Assembly (NCBI GenBank): GCA_013821825.1
Contig: PNJK01000012.1
Coordinates: 1 to 64,000, forward strand
Direction: 5' to 3'
DNA length: 64,000 bases
DNA from: Rhodobacter sp.
GTDB taxonomy: Bacteria > Pseudomonadota > Alphaproteobacteria > Rhodobacterales > Rhodobacteraceae
The position numbers and the translations under genes were made by a program. Positions 1-7,909 of this stretch are shown here, piece by piece (the stretch's first letter is position 1; each line of letters starts with the position of its first letter). The notes beneath the pieces are model-generated. The model searched no databases. It had not been told where the DNA came from and was given only the letters and a program-made list of their open reading frames with translations.

Positions 1-1
1 T

Positions 2-445
2 GCGCCGTTTTTCGGCTGGCTGCACGACCTGTCCGCCCCGGACCCTTCATCGCTGTTCAACCTCTTCGGCCTGCTGCCGTGGGATGCTCCGGAGCCTGGA
101 AGCTTGCTGCAATTGGTTTTTATCGGCGTGTTGCCGATCCTGCTTGGCATCACGATGTGGCTACAGCAAAAACTGAACCCCGCGCCGAGCGATCCGGTTC
201 AGCAGCAGATCTTCGCCTGGATGCCCTGGGTCTTCATGTTCATGCTGGGCAGTTTTGCCAGCGGTCTTGTGGTCTACTGGATCACCAACAACACGATCAC
301 TTTCGTCCAGCAGTACCTGATCATGTGGGGGCACGGCAAACGGCCCGACCTGTTCGGGAACATCCGCGCGCCGAAGGCTGCGGTGAAAGCTGCGCCCGCG
401 GCGCCGCCCGCAAAGCCTCCCTCGCCGAAGAACCGCAAGAAGTGA
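2..445 (+). CDS. yidC: Membrane protein insertase YidC, C-terminal part (5' truncated by window edge)
   Basis: The reading frame is open from base 2 to a TGA at 443-445 and encodes the end of YidC, the inner-membrane insertase that works with or without SecYEG. Visible are a segment with LFGLLPW, a hydrophobic stretch starting [10 protein letters not shown], a [16 protein letters not shown] segment and the conserved [10 protein letters not shown] followed by a helix (TFVQQYLI). These match the last transmembrane helices of the 60KD_IMP domain. The tail is basic and Ala/Pro/Lys-rich, ending in NRKK, as expected for a cytosolic ribosome-facing tail. The stop overlaps the GTG of the next gene by four bases, so translation is probably coupled. 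The N-terminal periplasmic domain lies outside the window. Confidence 0.93.
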   Translation, partial: APFFGWLHDLSAPDPSSLFNLFGLLPWDAPEPGSLLQLVFIGVLPILLGITMWLQQKLNPAPSDPVQQQIFAWMPWVFMFMLGSFASGLVVYWITNNTITFVQQYLIMWGHGKRPDLFGNIRAPKAAVKAAPAAPPAKPPSPKNRKK

Positions 446-1188
446 CCATACGGCTGGCCCAAATCTGCCGCCATCCGATCAAGGCGTATGGGCGCGAGAT
501 GCTTGCGTCCGTTCGTCTTTCGGAAGGGGCGGGTCTACCGTTTGACCGCGAATGGGCCGTGGCGCATGAGGCCGCAAAGCTTGTCCCCGGCTGGAATCCC
601 TGCATGAACTTCACCCGAGGTGCCAATGCGCCCGAGCTGATGGCGGTGACGGCCAGGCTGGATGAGGACACCCGGCGGGTGACCCTGGCGCATCCGACAC
701 AGGGCGAGATCACAGTTGCCCCGGATGACCCGGCAGATCACCCGCGCCTGCTGGCTTGGACCGATCCGCTGATCCCGGCAGCACGCGCGCGACCGGCGGC
801 GGTTGTCGCGGCTGGTCGGGCGATGACGGACAGCGACTTTCCATCCGTGTCAGTGCTGTCGCTGGCCTCGCTGGCCGAGCTTGGCACGCGGATGGGGTTG
901 GACCTGTCGATCCACCGTTGGCGCGGAAACCTCTGGCTGGAGGGTGCCGCGCCCTGGACGGAATGGGATTGGGTTGGCAAACGATTCCGTCTGGGTGGTG
1001 CAGTTCTGGAGGTGGTCGAGCGCATCACCCGCTGCACGGCGACGACAGTCGACCCCGAGACAGGGAAGGTCGCAGGCGACACGCTTGCTGCGCTGGAGGC
1101 TGGCTACGGCCACCGGGACTTAGGCGTCTTTGCCAGGGTGATCCAGGGCGGCGAGATTGCCACCGGTCAGGAATGGAGACCGGCATGA
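442..1188 (+). CDS. MOSC domain protein
   Basis: This 248-residue protein has an N-terminal MOSC beta-barrel-like segment (residues 1-90, with [10 protein letters not shown] near the start) followed by the MOSC domain proper. Within the latter, [10 protein letters not shown] (159-168) and [14 protein letters not shown] (195-208) contain the conserved cysteine, C198. MOSC proteins bind or transfer sulfur or molybdenum cofactor; the specific substrate here cannot be read from sequence. The GTG at 442 is preferred because it overlaps the yidC stop (GTGA) and the homology begins there; the frame is open further upstream but only as a shadow of yidC. Its own stop overlaps the engB start (ATGA). 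yidC-MOSC-engB is a common order in Rhodobacterales. Confidence 0.88.
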   Translation: MTIRLAQICRHPIKAYGREMLASVRLSEGAGLPFDREWAVAHEAAKLVPGWNPCMNFTRGANAPELMAVTARLDEDTRRVTLAHPTQGEITVAPDDPADHPRLLAWTDPLIPAARARPAAVVAAGRAMTDSDFPSVSVLSLASLAELGTRMGLDLSIHRWRGNLWLEGAAPWTEWDWVGKRFRLGGAVLEVVERITRCTATTVDPETGKVAGDTLAALEAGYGHRDLGVFARVIQGGEIATGQEWRPA

Positions 1189-1835
1189 CGATGCAATTCA
1201 ATCTGGCACCCGAGCCGGACGATGCGGCGCGCGAGATCGGGCGACTGATGTTCGCCGGCCCTGTGACCTTCGTCAAAGGCGTCGTCGCGATGTCCGGCCT
1301 GCCGCCTGCCGACCGCCTGGAGGTCTGCTTTGCGGGCCGGTCGAACGTAGGAAAGTCGAGCCTGATCAATGCGCTGACTGGTCGCAAGACACTGGCCCGC
1401 GCTTCGAATACGCCGGGCCGGACGCAAGAGATCAACTACTTCGCGCTGGGCGACAGCCGCTATCTGGTCGACCTTCCGGGCTATGGCTATGCCGAGGCGC
1501 CGGTTGCTATCGTGGCCAAGTGGCAGGCGCTGCTGAAGCAGTACCTGGCCGGCCGCCAGACCCTGCGGCGGGCTTTCGTTCTGGTCGATGCGCGGCATGG
1601 CATCAAGGCCGTCGATGCCGAGATCCTGATGCTGCTGGACCGGTCGGCGGTTACCTTCCAGGTGGTGCTGACCAAGGTCGACAAGATCAACAAGGTCGAA
1701 CGTGATGCAGTGATCGAACATGTCAAGGCAGCTCTGGCCAGGCACCCGGCGGCCTATCCCGAGATCGTGGTTACAAGCTCTGAAAAGGGCGAGGGGATCG
1801 AAACCCTGCGCGCCATCATCGCCACGCTGGAATAG
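1185..1835 (+). CDS. engB: Ribosome biogenesis GTP-binding protein EngB/YihA
   Basis: A 216-residue TRAFAC-class GTPase needed for large-subunit ribosome assembly and septum formation in other bacteria. All G motifs are visible: G1 GRSNVGKSS (51-59), G2 NTPGRTQ (75-81), G3 DLPGYG (96-101), G4 TKVD (163-166) and G5 TSSEKGEG (197-204). The length is usual for the family. The start at 1185 overlaps the stop of the MOSC gene in an ATGA; a second ATG two codons later is also possible. The gene ends only 3 bp before the stop of the convergent yidD, leaving no room for a separate terminator. Confidence 0.95.
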   Translation: MTMQFNLAPEPDDAAREIGRLMFAGPVTFVKGVVAMSGLPPADRLEVCFAGRSNVGKSSLINALTGRKTLARASNTPGRTQEINYFALGDSRYLVDLPGYGYAEAPVAIVAKWQALLKQYLAGRQTLRRAFVLVDARHGIKAVDAEILMLLDRSAVTFQVVLTKVDKINKVERDAVIEHVKAALARHPAAYPEIVVTSSEKGEGIETLRAIIATLE

Positions 1836-1838
1836 CGG

Positions 1839-2087
1839 CTAGCGCTTCGCGTCGTGTTCGGGGTCGGCCCCCGGCACCGGATCATAACCATGACCGCCCC
1901 AGGGGTGGCAGCGGCAAATCCGGTGCGCTGCAAGGTATCCCCCCTTGATCGCACCATGCCTCTCCAGCGCGTCCAGGGCATAGGCTGAACAGGTGGGCTG
2001 AAACCTGCAGCCATGACCGACCCAAGGCGACAGGACCAGCCGATAGGCCCGCACCGGCAGAGCAAGAATATGGGCAAGCGGTGTCAT
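1839..2087 (-). CDS. yidD: Membrane protein insertion efficiency factor YidD
   Basis: An 82-residue protein of the YidD family, which assists YidC-dependent insertion at the inner membrane. Family signatures seen are an N-terminal amphipathic helix (ILALPVRAYRLVLSPW), the Cys-containing core CRFQPTCSAYALDALERHG, and CRCHPWGGHGYDPVP. The start overlaps the end of rnpA by four bases (ATGA at 2084-2087), so it is the third gene of an rpmH-rnpA-yidD operon. It faces engB tail to tail. Confidence 0.93.
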   Translation of the reverse strand: MTPLAHILALPVRAYRLVLSPWVGHGCRFQPTCSAYALDALERHGAIKGGYLAAHRICRCHPWGGHGYDPVPGADPEHDAKR

Positions 2088-2491
2088 GTCTTGTCCCGGT
2101 GAACGCTGCGCAGGGCCTTGACCAGATCGGCGCGGAGGTCTGCGTAAGGTCGGTTTACCGTCGATTCAGGTCGGGCGACAAGGACGTAGTCCCAGCCCGG
2201 GTGGCCCATCTCAGGCAGGATCTCGCGGGCAAGGGCCCGCAGGCGGCGTTTGGCGCGGTTGCGCAGCACGGCATTGCCGATCTTCTTTGACGCGGTAAAG
2301 CCTATACGCAGGATATCCGTCCCGTCGGCCCGGTTGCGCGCCTGCAACAGGAACCCGTCGGTGCCCTGCCGCCGCGCCGAGGCCGCCTTCAGGAAATCGG
2401 CCCGCTTGCGCAGCACGCAAAGGGAAACCGCCGGAGAGGCGGAGGGCGTTTCGGCATTGCTGCCTTGACCCTGGCTCTCCGGCGGTGTCAT
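2084..2491 (-). CDS. rnpA: Ribonuclease P protein component
   Basis: The 135-residue protein subunit of RNase P, which assists the RNA subunit in 5' processing of tRNA. The signature KKIGNAVLRNRAKRRLR contains the conserved RNR motif; RADFLKAASARRQG upstream matches the family N-terminus. The ATG at 2491 gives an extension of about 24 residues before the conserved LRKRADF; the frame is open for 60 further codons upstream, but those overlap rpmH and show no family similarity. The gene lies 32 bp downstream of rpmH, the classical arrangement, and overlaps yidD. Confidence 0.92.
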   Translation of the reverse strand: MTPPESQGQGSNAETPSASPAVSLCVLRKRADFLKAASARRQGTDGFLLQARNRADGTDILRIGFTASKKIGNAVLRNRAKRRLRALAREILPEMGHPGWDYVLVARPESTVNRPYADLRADLVKALRSVHRDKT

Positions 2492-2523
2492 GTCACGACC
2501 CCTGGACCCCCGAAGGGGCGCAA

Positions 2524-2658
2524 TCAGGCAGTAAGCTTGTGACGGCCCTTGGCACGGCGCGCAGCCAGCACAAGGCGGCCGTTCTTGGTGGCCATGCGCG
2601 CACGAAAGCCGTGGCGGCGCTTGCGAACCAGGTTCGACGGTTGAAATGTGCGCTTCAT
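2524..2658 (-). CDS. rpmH: 50S ribosomal protein L34
   Basis: A 44-residue, strongly basic protein that starts [20 protein letters not shown] and ends GRHKLTA, which is diagnostic for bacterial L34. It was found by translating the complement of 2524-2658. It heads the rpmH-rnpA-yidD operon. The 5' flank (2659-2842) is a divergent intergenic region shared with the TVP38-type gene. Confidence 0.95.
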   Translation of the reverse strand: MKRTFQPSNLVRKRRHGFRARMATKNGRLVLAARRAKGRHKLTA

Positions 2659-2917
2659 AGCGGCTCTCCATCAGACGGTGCCCGAACCCGGACTGGGATT
2701 CGAGGGCTTAGAACTTGAAGCCCGTGCTTTACGGGCGGTCGCGCCCCAAGTCAACGCGCAGCGTACGTTTTTCCTGCAACATTTCTCGTAGGGTAACTTG
2801 GGAAATGTTTCAATTCAGCCGTGACATGGGGGGAAGGGATCAATGCGGCGTGATGCCCCTGTAAAACGCCGCCCTGCTGGGTCATCTTCGGTCCCTGTGC
2901 AAGGAAAGCCCCATACA

Positions 2918-3652
2918 ATGCCGATCAACGACGCCCCGAAAGCCGGCAGCAAGTCCGGCTGGCTGCAGAAGCTTCCGTTTCTGGTCGTCGTGGCCGCCGC
3001 CCTGTTGGGTGCCGTCCTGTTGCGCGACCAGATAAGCTTCGAGACGCTTGCCCGCCACCGTGAGACGCTGATCGCCTACCGTGACGCGAATTACGGGCTG
3101 AGCGCGCTTGTGTTCATCGCCGTCTATATCGGGATCGTCGGGCTTAGCCTGCCGGGCGCGACGGTGGCTACGCTGGCCGGAGGGTTTCTGTTCGGTCTGT
3201 TCCCCGGCGTTCTGTTCAACGTGATCGGGGCGGGAACCGGGGCGGTTGCAATTTTCCTTGCGGCCCGGTCCGGATTGGGCGCCAGCGTCTCGGCCCGGAT
3301 CGCAGCCGCGGGTGGGGTGGCAGCGCGGTTGCAGACGGGTTTGCAGGAGAACGAATGGTCGGTGCTGTTCCTGATGCGGCTGGTGCCTGCGGTACCTTTC
3401 GTGCTGGCAAACCTGATCCCGGCCTTCGTCGGAACCAGCCTGACGCGGTTCGCGGTGTCGACGTTCATCGGAATTCTCCCCGGCGCGCTGGTCTTTACGT
3501 CGGTCGGGTCGGGCTTGGGCGAGGTTTTTGCGCGGGGCGAGACGCCGGACCTCGGTCTGCTTTTCACGCCTGCGGTATTGGGCCCGATCCTTGGATTTGC
3601 GGCATTGGCCGCGCTGCCAATGGTGCTGCGCGTCTTCAGGAGGGCACGTTAG
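2918..3652 (+). CDS. TVP38/TMEM64 family membrane protein (DedA/VTT type)
   Basis: This multi-span protein is about 244 residues from the chosen start. A first hydrophobic helix (LPFLVVVAAALLGAVLL) is followed by the SNARE-associated/VTT core: the motif FGLFPGVLFNVIGAGTGAVAIF with a glycine-rich re-entrant segment, then LMRLVPAVPFVLANLIPAFVG, then FIGILPGALVFTSVGSG. Bacterial members are membrane proteins of unclear role, related to DedA and eukaryotic lipid scramblases. An in-frame ATG at 2843 with a GGGAAGGG just upstream would add 25 residues of low-complexity N-terminus; 2918 fits the family better but has a long AGGA spacing. The next gene begins 1 bp after the stop, so the two are co-transcribed. 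Confidence 0.85.
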   Translation: MPINDAPKAGSKSGWLQKLPFLVVVAAALLGAVLLRDQISFETLARHRETLIAYRDANYGLSALVFIAVYIGIVGLSLPGATVATLAGGFLFGLFPGVLFNVIGAGTGAVAIFLAARSGLGASVSARIAAAGGVAARLQTGLQENEWSVLFLMRLVPAVPFVLANLIPAFVGTSLTRFAVSTFIGILPGALVFTSVGSGLGEVFARGETPDLGLLFTPAVLGPILGFAALAALPMVLRVFRRAR

Positions 3653-3653
3653 G

Positions 3654-5072
3654 ATGAACCGGATAGAGACCGACATCTGCGTTATCGGCGCCGGCTCGGG
3701 CGGGTTGTCGGTGGCTGCGGGTGCCGTGCAGATGGGCGCGCGCGTTGTCCTGATCGAAGCGTCCGAGATGGGAGGCGATTGCCTTAACAGCGGCTGCGTG
3801 CCCTCGAAGACGCTGATCGCTGCGGCCAAGGCGGCCGAGGCGCAGCGGTCTGGCGGCCAGTTCGGCATTGCACCGGTGGCGCCGCAGGTGGATTTCGCGG
3901 CCGTGAAGGATCATGTGGCCGCCGTCATCGCGCAGATCGCACCGGTCGACAGCCAGGAGCGGTTCGAAAGGCTGGGCTGCACGGTGATCCGCGCCTTTGC
4001 CCGCTTCACTGGCCCTCGCGAAGTCGAGGCCGGGGGCCACATCATCCGCGCCCGCCGCTTTGTCATCGCCACCGGTTCGCGCCCGTTCGTGCCGCCGATT
4101 TCCGGGGCAGAGACGACGCCCTATCTGACCAACGAGACGATCTTCGCATTGCGCGACCGGCCGGGACACCTGATCGTCATCGGCGGCGGCCCGATCGGGA
4201 TGGAGATGGCGCAGGCCCACCGCCGTCTGGGCTGCGACGTGACGGTGATCGAGGGGGCCAAGGTGCTTGGCCGCGAAGACCCGGACCTTGCCAGCGTGGT
4301 GATTGACGCCCTTCGCGGCGAAGGGATCCGCTTTGTCGAAGGCCAGCCGGTGGTGCGGCTTGCGGGTACTGATGGCGCGGTCGAGGTGACGCTGGGCGAC
4401 GGCACGCAGATCAAGGGCACGCATATCCTGATGGCCGTGGGTCGAAAGGTGGTGCTGGACCGGATGAACCTTGAAGCGGCGGGGGTGGCCTACACTCAAA
4501 AGGGCGTGACGGTGGACGCGCGGCTGCGCAGCACGAACCGGCGGGTCTTTGCGGTGGGCGATGCGGCGGGCGGGTTGCAGTTCACCCATGTCGCCGGCTA
4601 TCACGCGGGCATCGTCATCAGGCAGGCTGCGTTCGGCATACCGGCCCAGACCAGCAGCCATGCCATTCCGCGCGCAACCTTCACCGACCCGGAACTGGCC
4701 CAGGTCGGCCTGACCGAGGCCGAAGCCCGCGCCGCGCACGGCAAGGCGCTCACCGTGATCACCGCCGACTTTCATCACAATGACCGCGCCATTGCCGAGG
4801 GCAAGGCCAAGGGGCTTATCAAGGTCATGGTGGTCAAGGGGCGCCCGGTCGGAGCCTCGATCGTGGGCCCGCAGGCGGGGGAATTGATCGGACTTTGGGC
4901 GCTTGCCATATCCTCACGATTGAAGATGTCGGCGGTGGCCGGGATGATCGCGCCCTATCCAACGCTGGGTGAGGTGTCGAAACGCGCCGCAGGTGCCTAT
5001 TTTTCACCGAAACTCTTTGATAATCCTTTAGTGAAGCGGATCGTGCGGCTGGTGCAGCGCGTGATCCCCTAG
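3654..5072 (+). CDS. Mercuric reductase/dihydrolipoamide dehydrogenase-like FAD-NAD(P) oxidoreductase
   Basis: A 472-residue class I pyridine nucleotide-disulfide oxidoreductase. It has an FAD-binding GAGSGG (12-17), a redox-active disulfide GGDCLNSGCVPSK (C43, C48), a second nucleotide fold VIGGGPIGMEMAQ, the FAD-contact VFAVGDAAGG and a dimerisation domain with FTDPELAQVGLTEAEA. In lipoamide dehydrogenases the C-terminal active site reads HPT; here it is YPTLGE, so the catalytic histidine is replaced by tyrosine and lipoamide oxidation is unlikely. There is no N-terminal HMA domain or C-terminal Cys pair, so it is not a true MerA. A strong AGGAGGG precedes the start. Pairing with a TVP38 protein is a recurrent association. 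Confidence 0.88.
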   Translation: MNRIETDICVIGAGSGGLSVAAGAVQMGARVVLIEASEMGGDCLNSGCVPSKTLIAAAKAAEAQRSGGQFGIAPVAPQVDFAAVKDHVAAVIAQIAPVDSQERFERLGCTVIRAFARFTGPREVEAGGHIIRARRFVIATGSRPFVPPISGAETTPYLTNETIFALRDRPGHLIVIGGGPIGMEMAQAHRRLGCDVTVIEGAKVLGREDPDLASVVIDALRGEGIRFVEGQPVVRLAGTDGAVEVTLGDGTQIKGTHILMAVGRKVVLDRMNLEAAGVAYTQKGVTVDARLRSTNRRVFAVGDAAGGLQFTHVAGYHAGIVIRQAAFGIPAQTSSHAIPRATFTDPELAQVGLTEAEARAAHGKALTVITADFHHNDRAIAEGKAKGLIKVMVVKGRPVGASIVGPQAGELIGLWALAISSRLKMSAVAGMIAPYPTLGEVSKRAAGAYFSPKLFDNPLVKRIVRLVQRVIP

Positions 5073-5099
5073 GCCATAGCCACGAAAGGGTCGGGGAAA

Positions 5100-6506
5100 G
5101 TGAGACGGCAGAGCTTCCTCAACACCCTGTCGGGGCGGTTCCTGATCCTGACCGTCATCTTCGTGATGCTGGCCGAAGTGCTGATCTTCGTGCCCTCAAT
5201 TGCGCGCTTCCGGGCCGATTTCATGCTGACCCGTCTGAAGCAGGCCCAGATCGCCGCCCTGACCCAGCTTGCGACGGAAGACATGATCCTGCCGGAACTG
5301 GAGGCCGAGCTTCTGGCCAATGCCGAGGTGTTCAACGTCGTCCTGCGCCGTGATGATGTCCGGCAACTGATCCTGTCCTCGCCCATCCCGGAAGAGGTTT
5401 ACGATACCTTCGATCTGCGCATGGCCGGGCCATGGGAACTGATCCGCGATGCCTTTGCCAGTCTGCTAGATGCCGAGAACCGGATTGTCCGGGTCATCGG
5501 CAATCCGGTGCAAGCGGCAGGCACGCTGATCGAAGTCACGATGGAAACCAAACCGATGCGGGATGCGATGGTCGATTATGGCCTGCGCATCCTCGTGCTG
5601 TCGGCGCTGATCTCTGTCGTCACCGCGTTTCTGCTCTTTCTGGCCGTGCGCCGTCTGCTTGTTCTGCCGATCCGGCGGGTCGTGCGCCATATGCAGACCT
5701 ATGCCGAAGCGCCCGAAGACGCGCGCCGGGTGATCGAACCCAATGCCGATGTCGAGGAGTTGCGCGCCGCCGAAGAGGCTCTGAAGTCGATGCAGACCCA
5801 GCTGATTGGCGCTTTGCGGCAAAAGGAGAGGCTGGCTCAGCTTGGCGGCGCCGTGGCAAAGATCAGCCATGACCTGCGCAATATCCTGACCACGGCGCAA
5901 CTTTTCGCCGACCGGATAGAAGGTAGCGCCGATCCGGCGGTTGCCCGCTCGGCGCCGAAGCTGGTGAACTCGATCAGCCGGGCGGTGTCGCTGTGCGAAT
6001 CGACGCTGGCCTTTGGCAAGGCGGAAGAGCCTCCGCCGCAGCTGCGCCGCTTGAACCTGTCGAAACTGACGGCCGAGGTGGCAGAAAGCGAAGGCCTTGG
6101 CGCCGCGGCGGATATCGTCTTTCTGGTTGACGTGCCGCCAGGCCTTACCGTCCGGGCGGACAGTGAACAGTTGTTTCGGGTGCTGTCGAATCTGGTTCGA
6201 AATGCGCGGCAGGCGATCGAGGTGACCGGACAGCCGGGCACGATCGAGATCTCCGCCGGCGAAGATGAGGCCGAATGGTGGATTCGTGTCGGAGACACCG
6301 GCCCGGGCCTGCCGCCAAAGGCGCGTGAACATCTGTTTTCGGCATTTCAGGGCGGGGCGCGAAAGGGTGGGACCGGCCTTGGCCTTGCCATAGCCGCAGA
6401 ACTGGTGCGGGGGCACGGGGGCCGACTGGACCTTGCGCGCAGCGATGAAGAGGGCACCGAATTCACAATCCACCTGCCAAAAGCAACGACCGGCACAGAT
6501 CCTTGA
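5100..6506 (+). CDS. Sensor histidine kinase (HAMP-HisKA-HATPase)
   Basis: A 468-residue membrane sensor kinase. TM1 is at about residues 12-34 and TM2 at about 163-185, enclosing a periplasmic sensor of about 125 residues with no domain recognised. A HAMP-like stretch follows (VLPIRRVVRHMQ), then the H-box with SHDLRN (phospho-acceptor H257), the N-box LSNLVRNARQAI, G1 GDTGPGLP and G2 GGTGLGLAIA. The start is GTG, 27 bp after the flavoprotein stop, so it probably belongs to the same transcript. No response regulator is adjacent, making it an orphan kinase whose partner cannot be named. Confidence 0.88.
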   Translation: MRRQSFLNTLSGRFLILTVIFVMLAEVLIFVPSIARFRADFMLTRLKQAQIAALTQLATEDMILPELEAELLANAEVFNVVLRRDDVRQLILSSPIPEEVYDTFDLRMAGPWELIRDAFASLLDAENRIVRVIGNPVQAAGTLIEVTMETKPMRDAMVDYGLRILVLSALISVVTAFLLFLAVRRLLVLPIRRVVRHMQTYAEAPEDARRVIEPNADVEELRAAEEALKSMQTQLIGALRQKERLAQLGGAVAKISHDLRNILTTAQLFADRIEGSADPAVARSAPKLVNSISRAVSLCESTLAFGKAEEPPPQLRRLNLSKLTAEVAESEGLGAAADIVFLVDVPPGLTVRADSEQLFRVLSNLVRNARQAIEVTGQPGTIEISAGEDEAEWWIRVGDTGPGLPPKAREHLFSAFQGGARKGGTGLGLAIAAELVRGHGGRLDLARSDEEGTEFTIHLPKATTGTDP

Positions 6507-6555
6507 TTTGCCCCTTGCAATGGCGGTCGGTCGAGGCTACATCGCCGGGGCTTGC

Positions 6556-6632
6556 GGACCCGTAGCTCAGCTGGATAGAGCATCAGACTACGAATCTGAG
6601 GGTCGGGCGTTCGAATCGCTCCGGGTCCGCCA
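6556..6632 (+). tRNA. tRNA-Arg (anticodon ACG)
   Basis: A 77-nt cloverleaf with CCA encoded. The acceptor strands GGACCCG (6556-6562) and CGGGTCC (6622-6628) pair perfectly, with G as discriminator and CCA at 6630-6632. The anticodon stem TCAGA/TCTGA encloses the loop CTACGAA, giving anticodon ACG (arginine, CGU-type codons; A34 would be read as inosine). The T-arm contains GTTCGAATC. Immediately downstream lie a terminator-like hairpin and an accessory region with IS remnants, consistent with a tRNA gene used as an insertion site. Confidence 0.96.
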
Positions 6633-6640
6633 AAAAATTC

Positions 6641-6670
6641 AAGGGCTTAGGCTTGATCGCCTGAGCCCTT
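6641..6670 (+). terminator. Rho-independent-like hairpin after tRNA-Arg
   Basis: AAGGGCTTAGGC and GCCTGAGCCCTT form a 12-bp stem (one G-T pair) around a 6-nt loop, followed by ATGTTTTTC. The position directly behind the tRNA gene and the T-rich tail suggest a terminator for tRNA-Arg. Confidence 0.65.
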
Positions 6671-7241
6671 ATGTTTTTCAGGCTACTACCCGGCTACCAC
6701 CAGAATGAAAGTCGTATCGATTTTGAGCCACTTGGTCTGCTCGTCGGGCTCGGGTCCTAGTGGAGCGAGCTGTGCCGACGACGTGCCTAGTTTAAGAAGA
6801 AACCTTCTTCCGCCCGTGCGGAAGACAGGGCTGAATTGGGTCATCGGATCAGATCGATTAGTTGCTCTCGGCAGTTTGTGACGAATAGGTATCGGGGGTC
6901 AGTGGTACTTTGCAGACTGTCGGCGGATGGGGATTCTTGAAGATGCGTACCTGCTTGATCTCCGAATGACGGAGATTGATTCAGAGGCGTCGAAACCGGT
7001 GTGACGAACGGCCCGCCATTCCGACAAAATGGGGTGGCTGGCGCTCGGCTGTCTCGATTGGATCAGCAGAAAGGACTCCAGAACATTTCTGTGAAAGCTG
7101 CGGCGACGAAATTGCCGCACCGGCGAAGGTGTCCGCATTGGCAGCCGCCTGAAAAAACCGCCAGCCGCAGGAAGAGGTGGCCCCATGCCTTCAACGGAGT
7201 TCCGCGCCGTGGTTACAATCCTCGACTGCCTGAGGAGGTTG
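6671..7241. other. Gene-poor stretch between tRNA-Arg and IS remnant
   Basis: About 570 bp with no supportable gene. The short open frames on both strands lack family resemblance and ribosome-binding sites. A perfect 8-bp hairpin (TCTTCCGC / GCGGAAGA, 6806-6825) has no T-tract. The stretch looks less GC-biased than its neighbours and is probably decayed or imported DNA at the border of the accessory region. Confidence 0.5.
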
Positions 7242-7871
7242 TGACCTGCCCCGGGTCTTTCATCCAGTCACGACCGGAGCCCTTTGGTCACTTGATCCGA
7301 CCCCCAACTTTTCCGCCGCATCCGCAAGGGTCAGGAACCAGTGCTGGTTCAGGCATTCGGCGCGGAACCTCCCGTTGAACGCTTCGATGAAGGCATTGTC
7401 GGTGGGCTTGCCGGGACGCGAGAAGTCGAGCACGACGCCCCGCTGATAGGCCCAAAGGTCCATGTCGCGCGACACGAACTCGCTGCCCTGATCGACCCTG
7501 ATCGTCTTCGGGTAACCAGTCGCCCGGCACACCCGATCAAGTGTCGCCACGACATCTTCACCGCGGTAGCTGTAGCGCACATCCAGCACTGGAACGTAGC
7601 GCGAGAAGGTGTCGACCACGGTCAGAACCCGCAGTTTCTTACCGGTCGCCAACTGGTCGTGAACGAAGTCCATCGCCCAGACATCGTTGGGTCCGACGGC
7701 TACGGCACGGCAATCCATCAGGGTAGCAAAAGCGGACGCGTTTCGCCGATTGGTGCAGCCCTCGGGCGCGGGCCGGCAGATGACGGGGCGGTCTGTCTGC
7801 TGTTGATGAGTCCTGGTCATAACCAACGGCTGGCAACCGTTTCCGTATCGAAGCAATTGCCAGGCCGGCAC
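7242..7871 (-). pseudogene. IS3-family (IS407-like) transposase remnant, truncated and internally deleted
   Basis: The frame 7260-7871 on the minus strand encodes the integrase catalytic core of an IS3-family OrfB: GPNDVWAMDFVHDQLATG, VDTFSRY, the DQGSEF segment (second catalytic Asp), DFSRPGKPTDNAFIEAFNGRFR (with the catalytic Glu) and ECLNQHWFLTLADAAEKL. After AEKL the usual C-terminal sequence (RPHxxLG) is missing and the frame runs directly into what looks like the element's end; TGACCTGCCCCGGG at 7242 resembles the terminal repeat of IS407-group elements. The N-terminal part and the other terminal repeat were not found. It is therefore a dead fragment with an internal deletion. Confidence 0.8.
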
Positions 7872-7896
7872 CGGGCGGACATCACCCGCCCGGTGC
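7868..7896 (-). terminator. Perfect 11-bp hairpin downstream of dctP
   Basis: GCACCGGGCGG (7868-7878) and CCGCCCGGTGC (7886-7896) pair perfectly around a 7-nt loop, 14 bp beyond the dctP stop. There is no T-run on the minus strand, so it may act as a transcript-end stabiliser or as a weak terminator. Confidence 0.5.
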
Positions 7897-7909
7897 GCCT
7901 TGCGACTGT

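Noticed and set aside
3654-5072. Annotation of the flavoprotein as true mercuric reductase
   Set aside because: No N-terminal heavy-metal domain, no C-terminal Cys pair and no mer operon genes around it.
6806-6825. Perfect hairpin TCTTCCGC-CCGT-GCGGAAGA as a terminator
   Set aside because: No T-tract and no gene nearby whose transcript it would end; kept only as a remark in the gene-poor stretch.
6899-7378. Open frames of 95 and 125 codons between tRNA-Arg and the IS remnant
   Set aside because: No ribosome-binding site, no similarity recognised, and unusual Arg/Ser/Pro composition on both strands.
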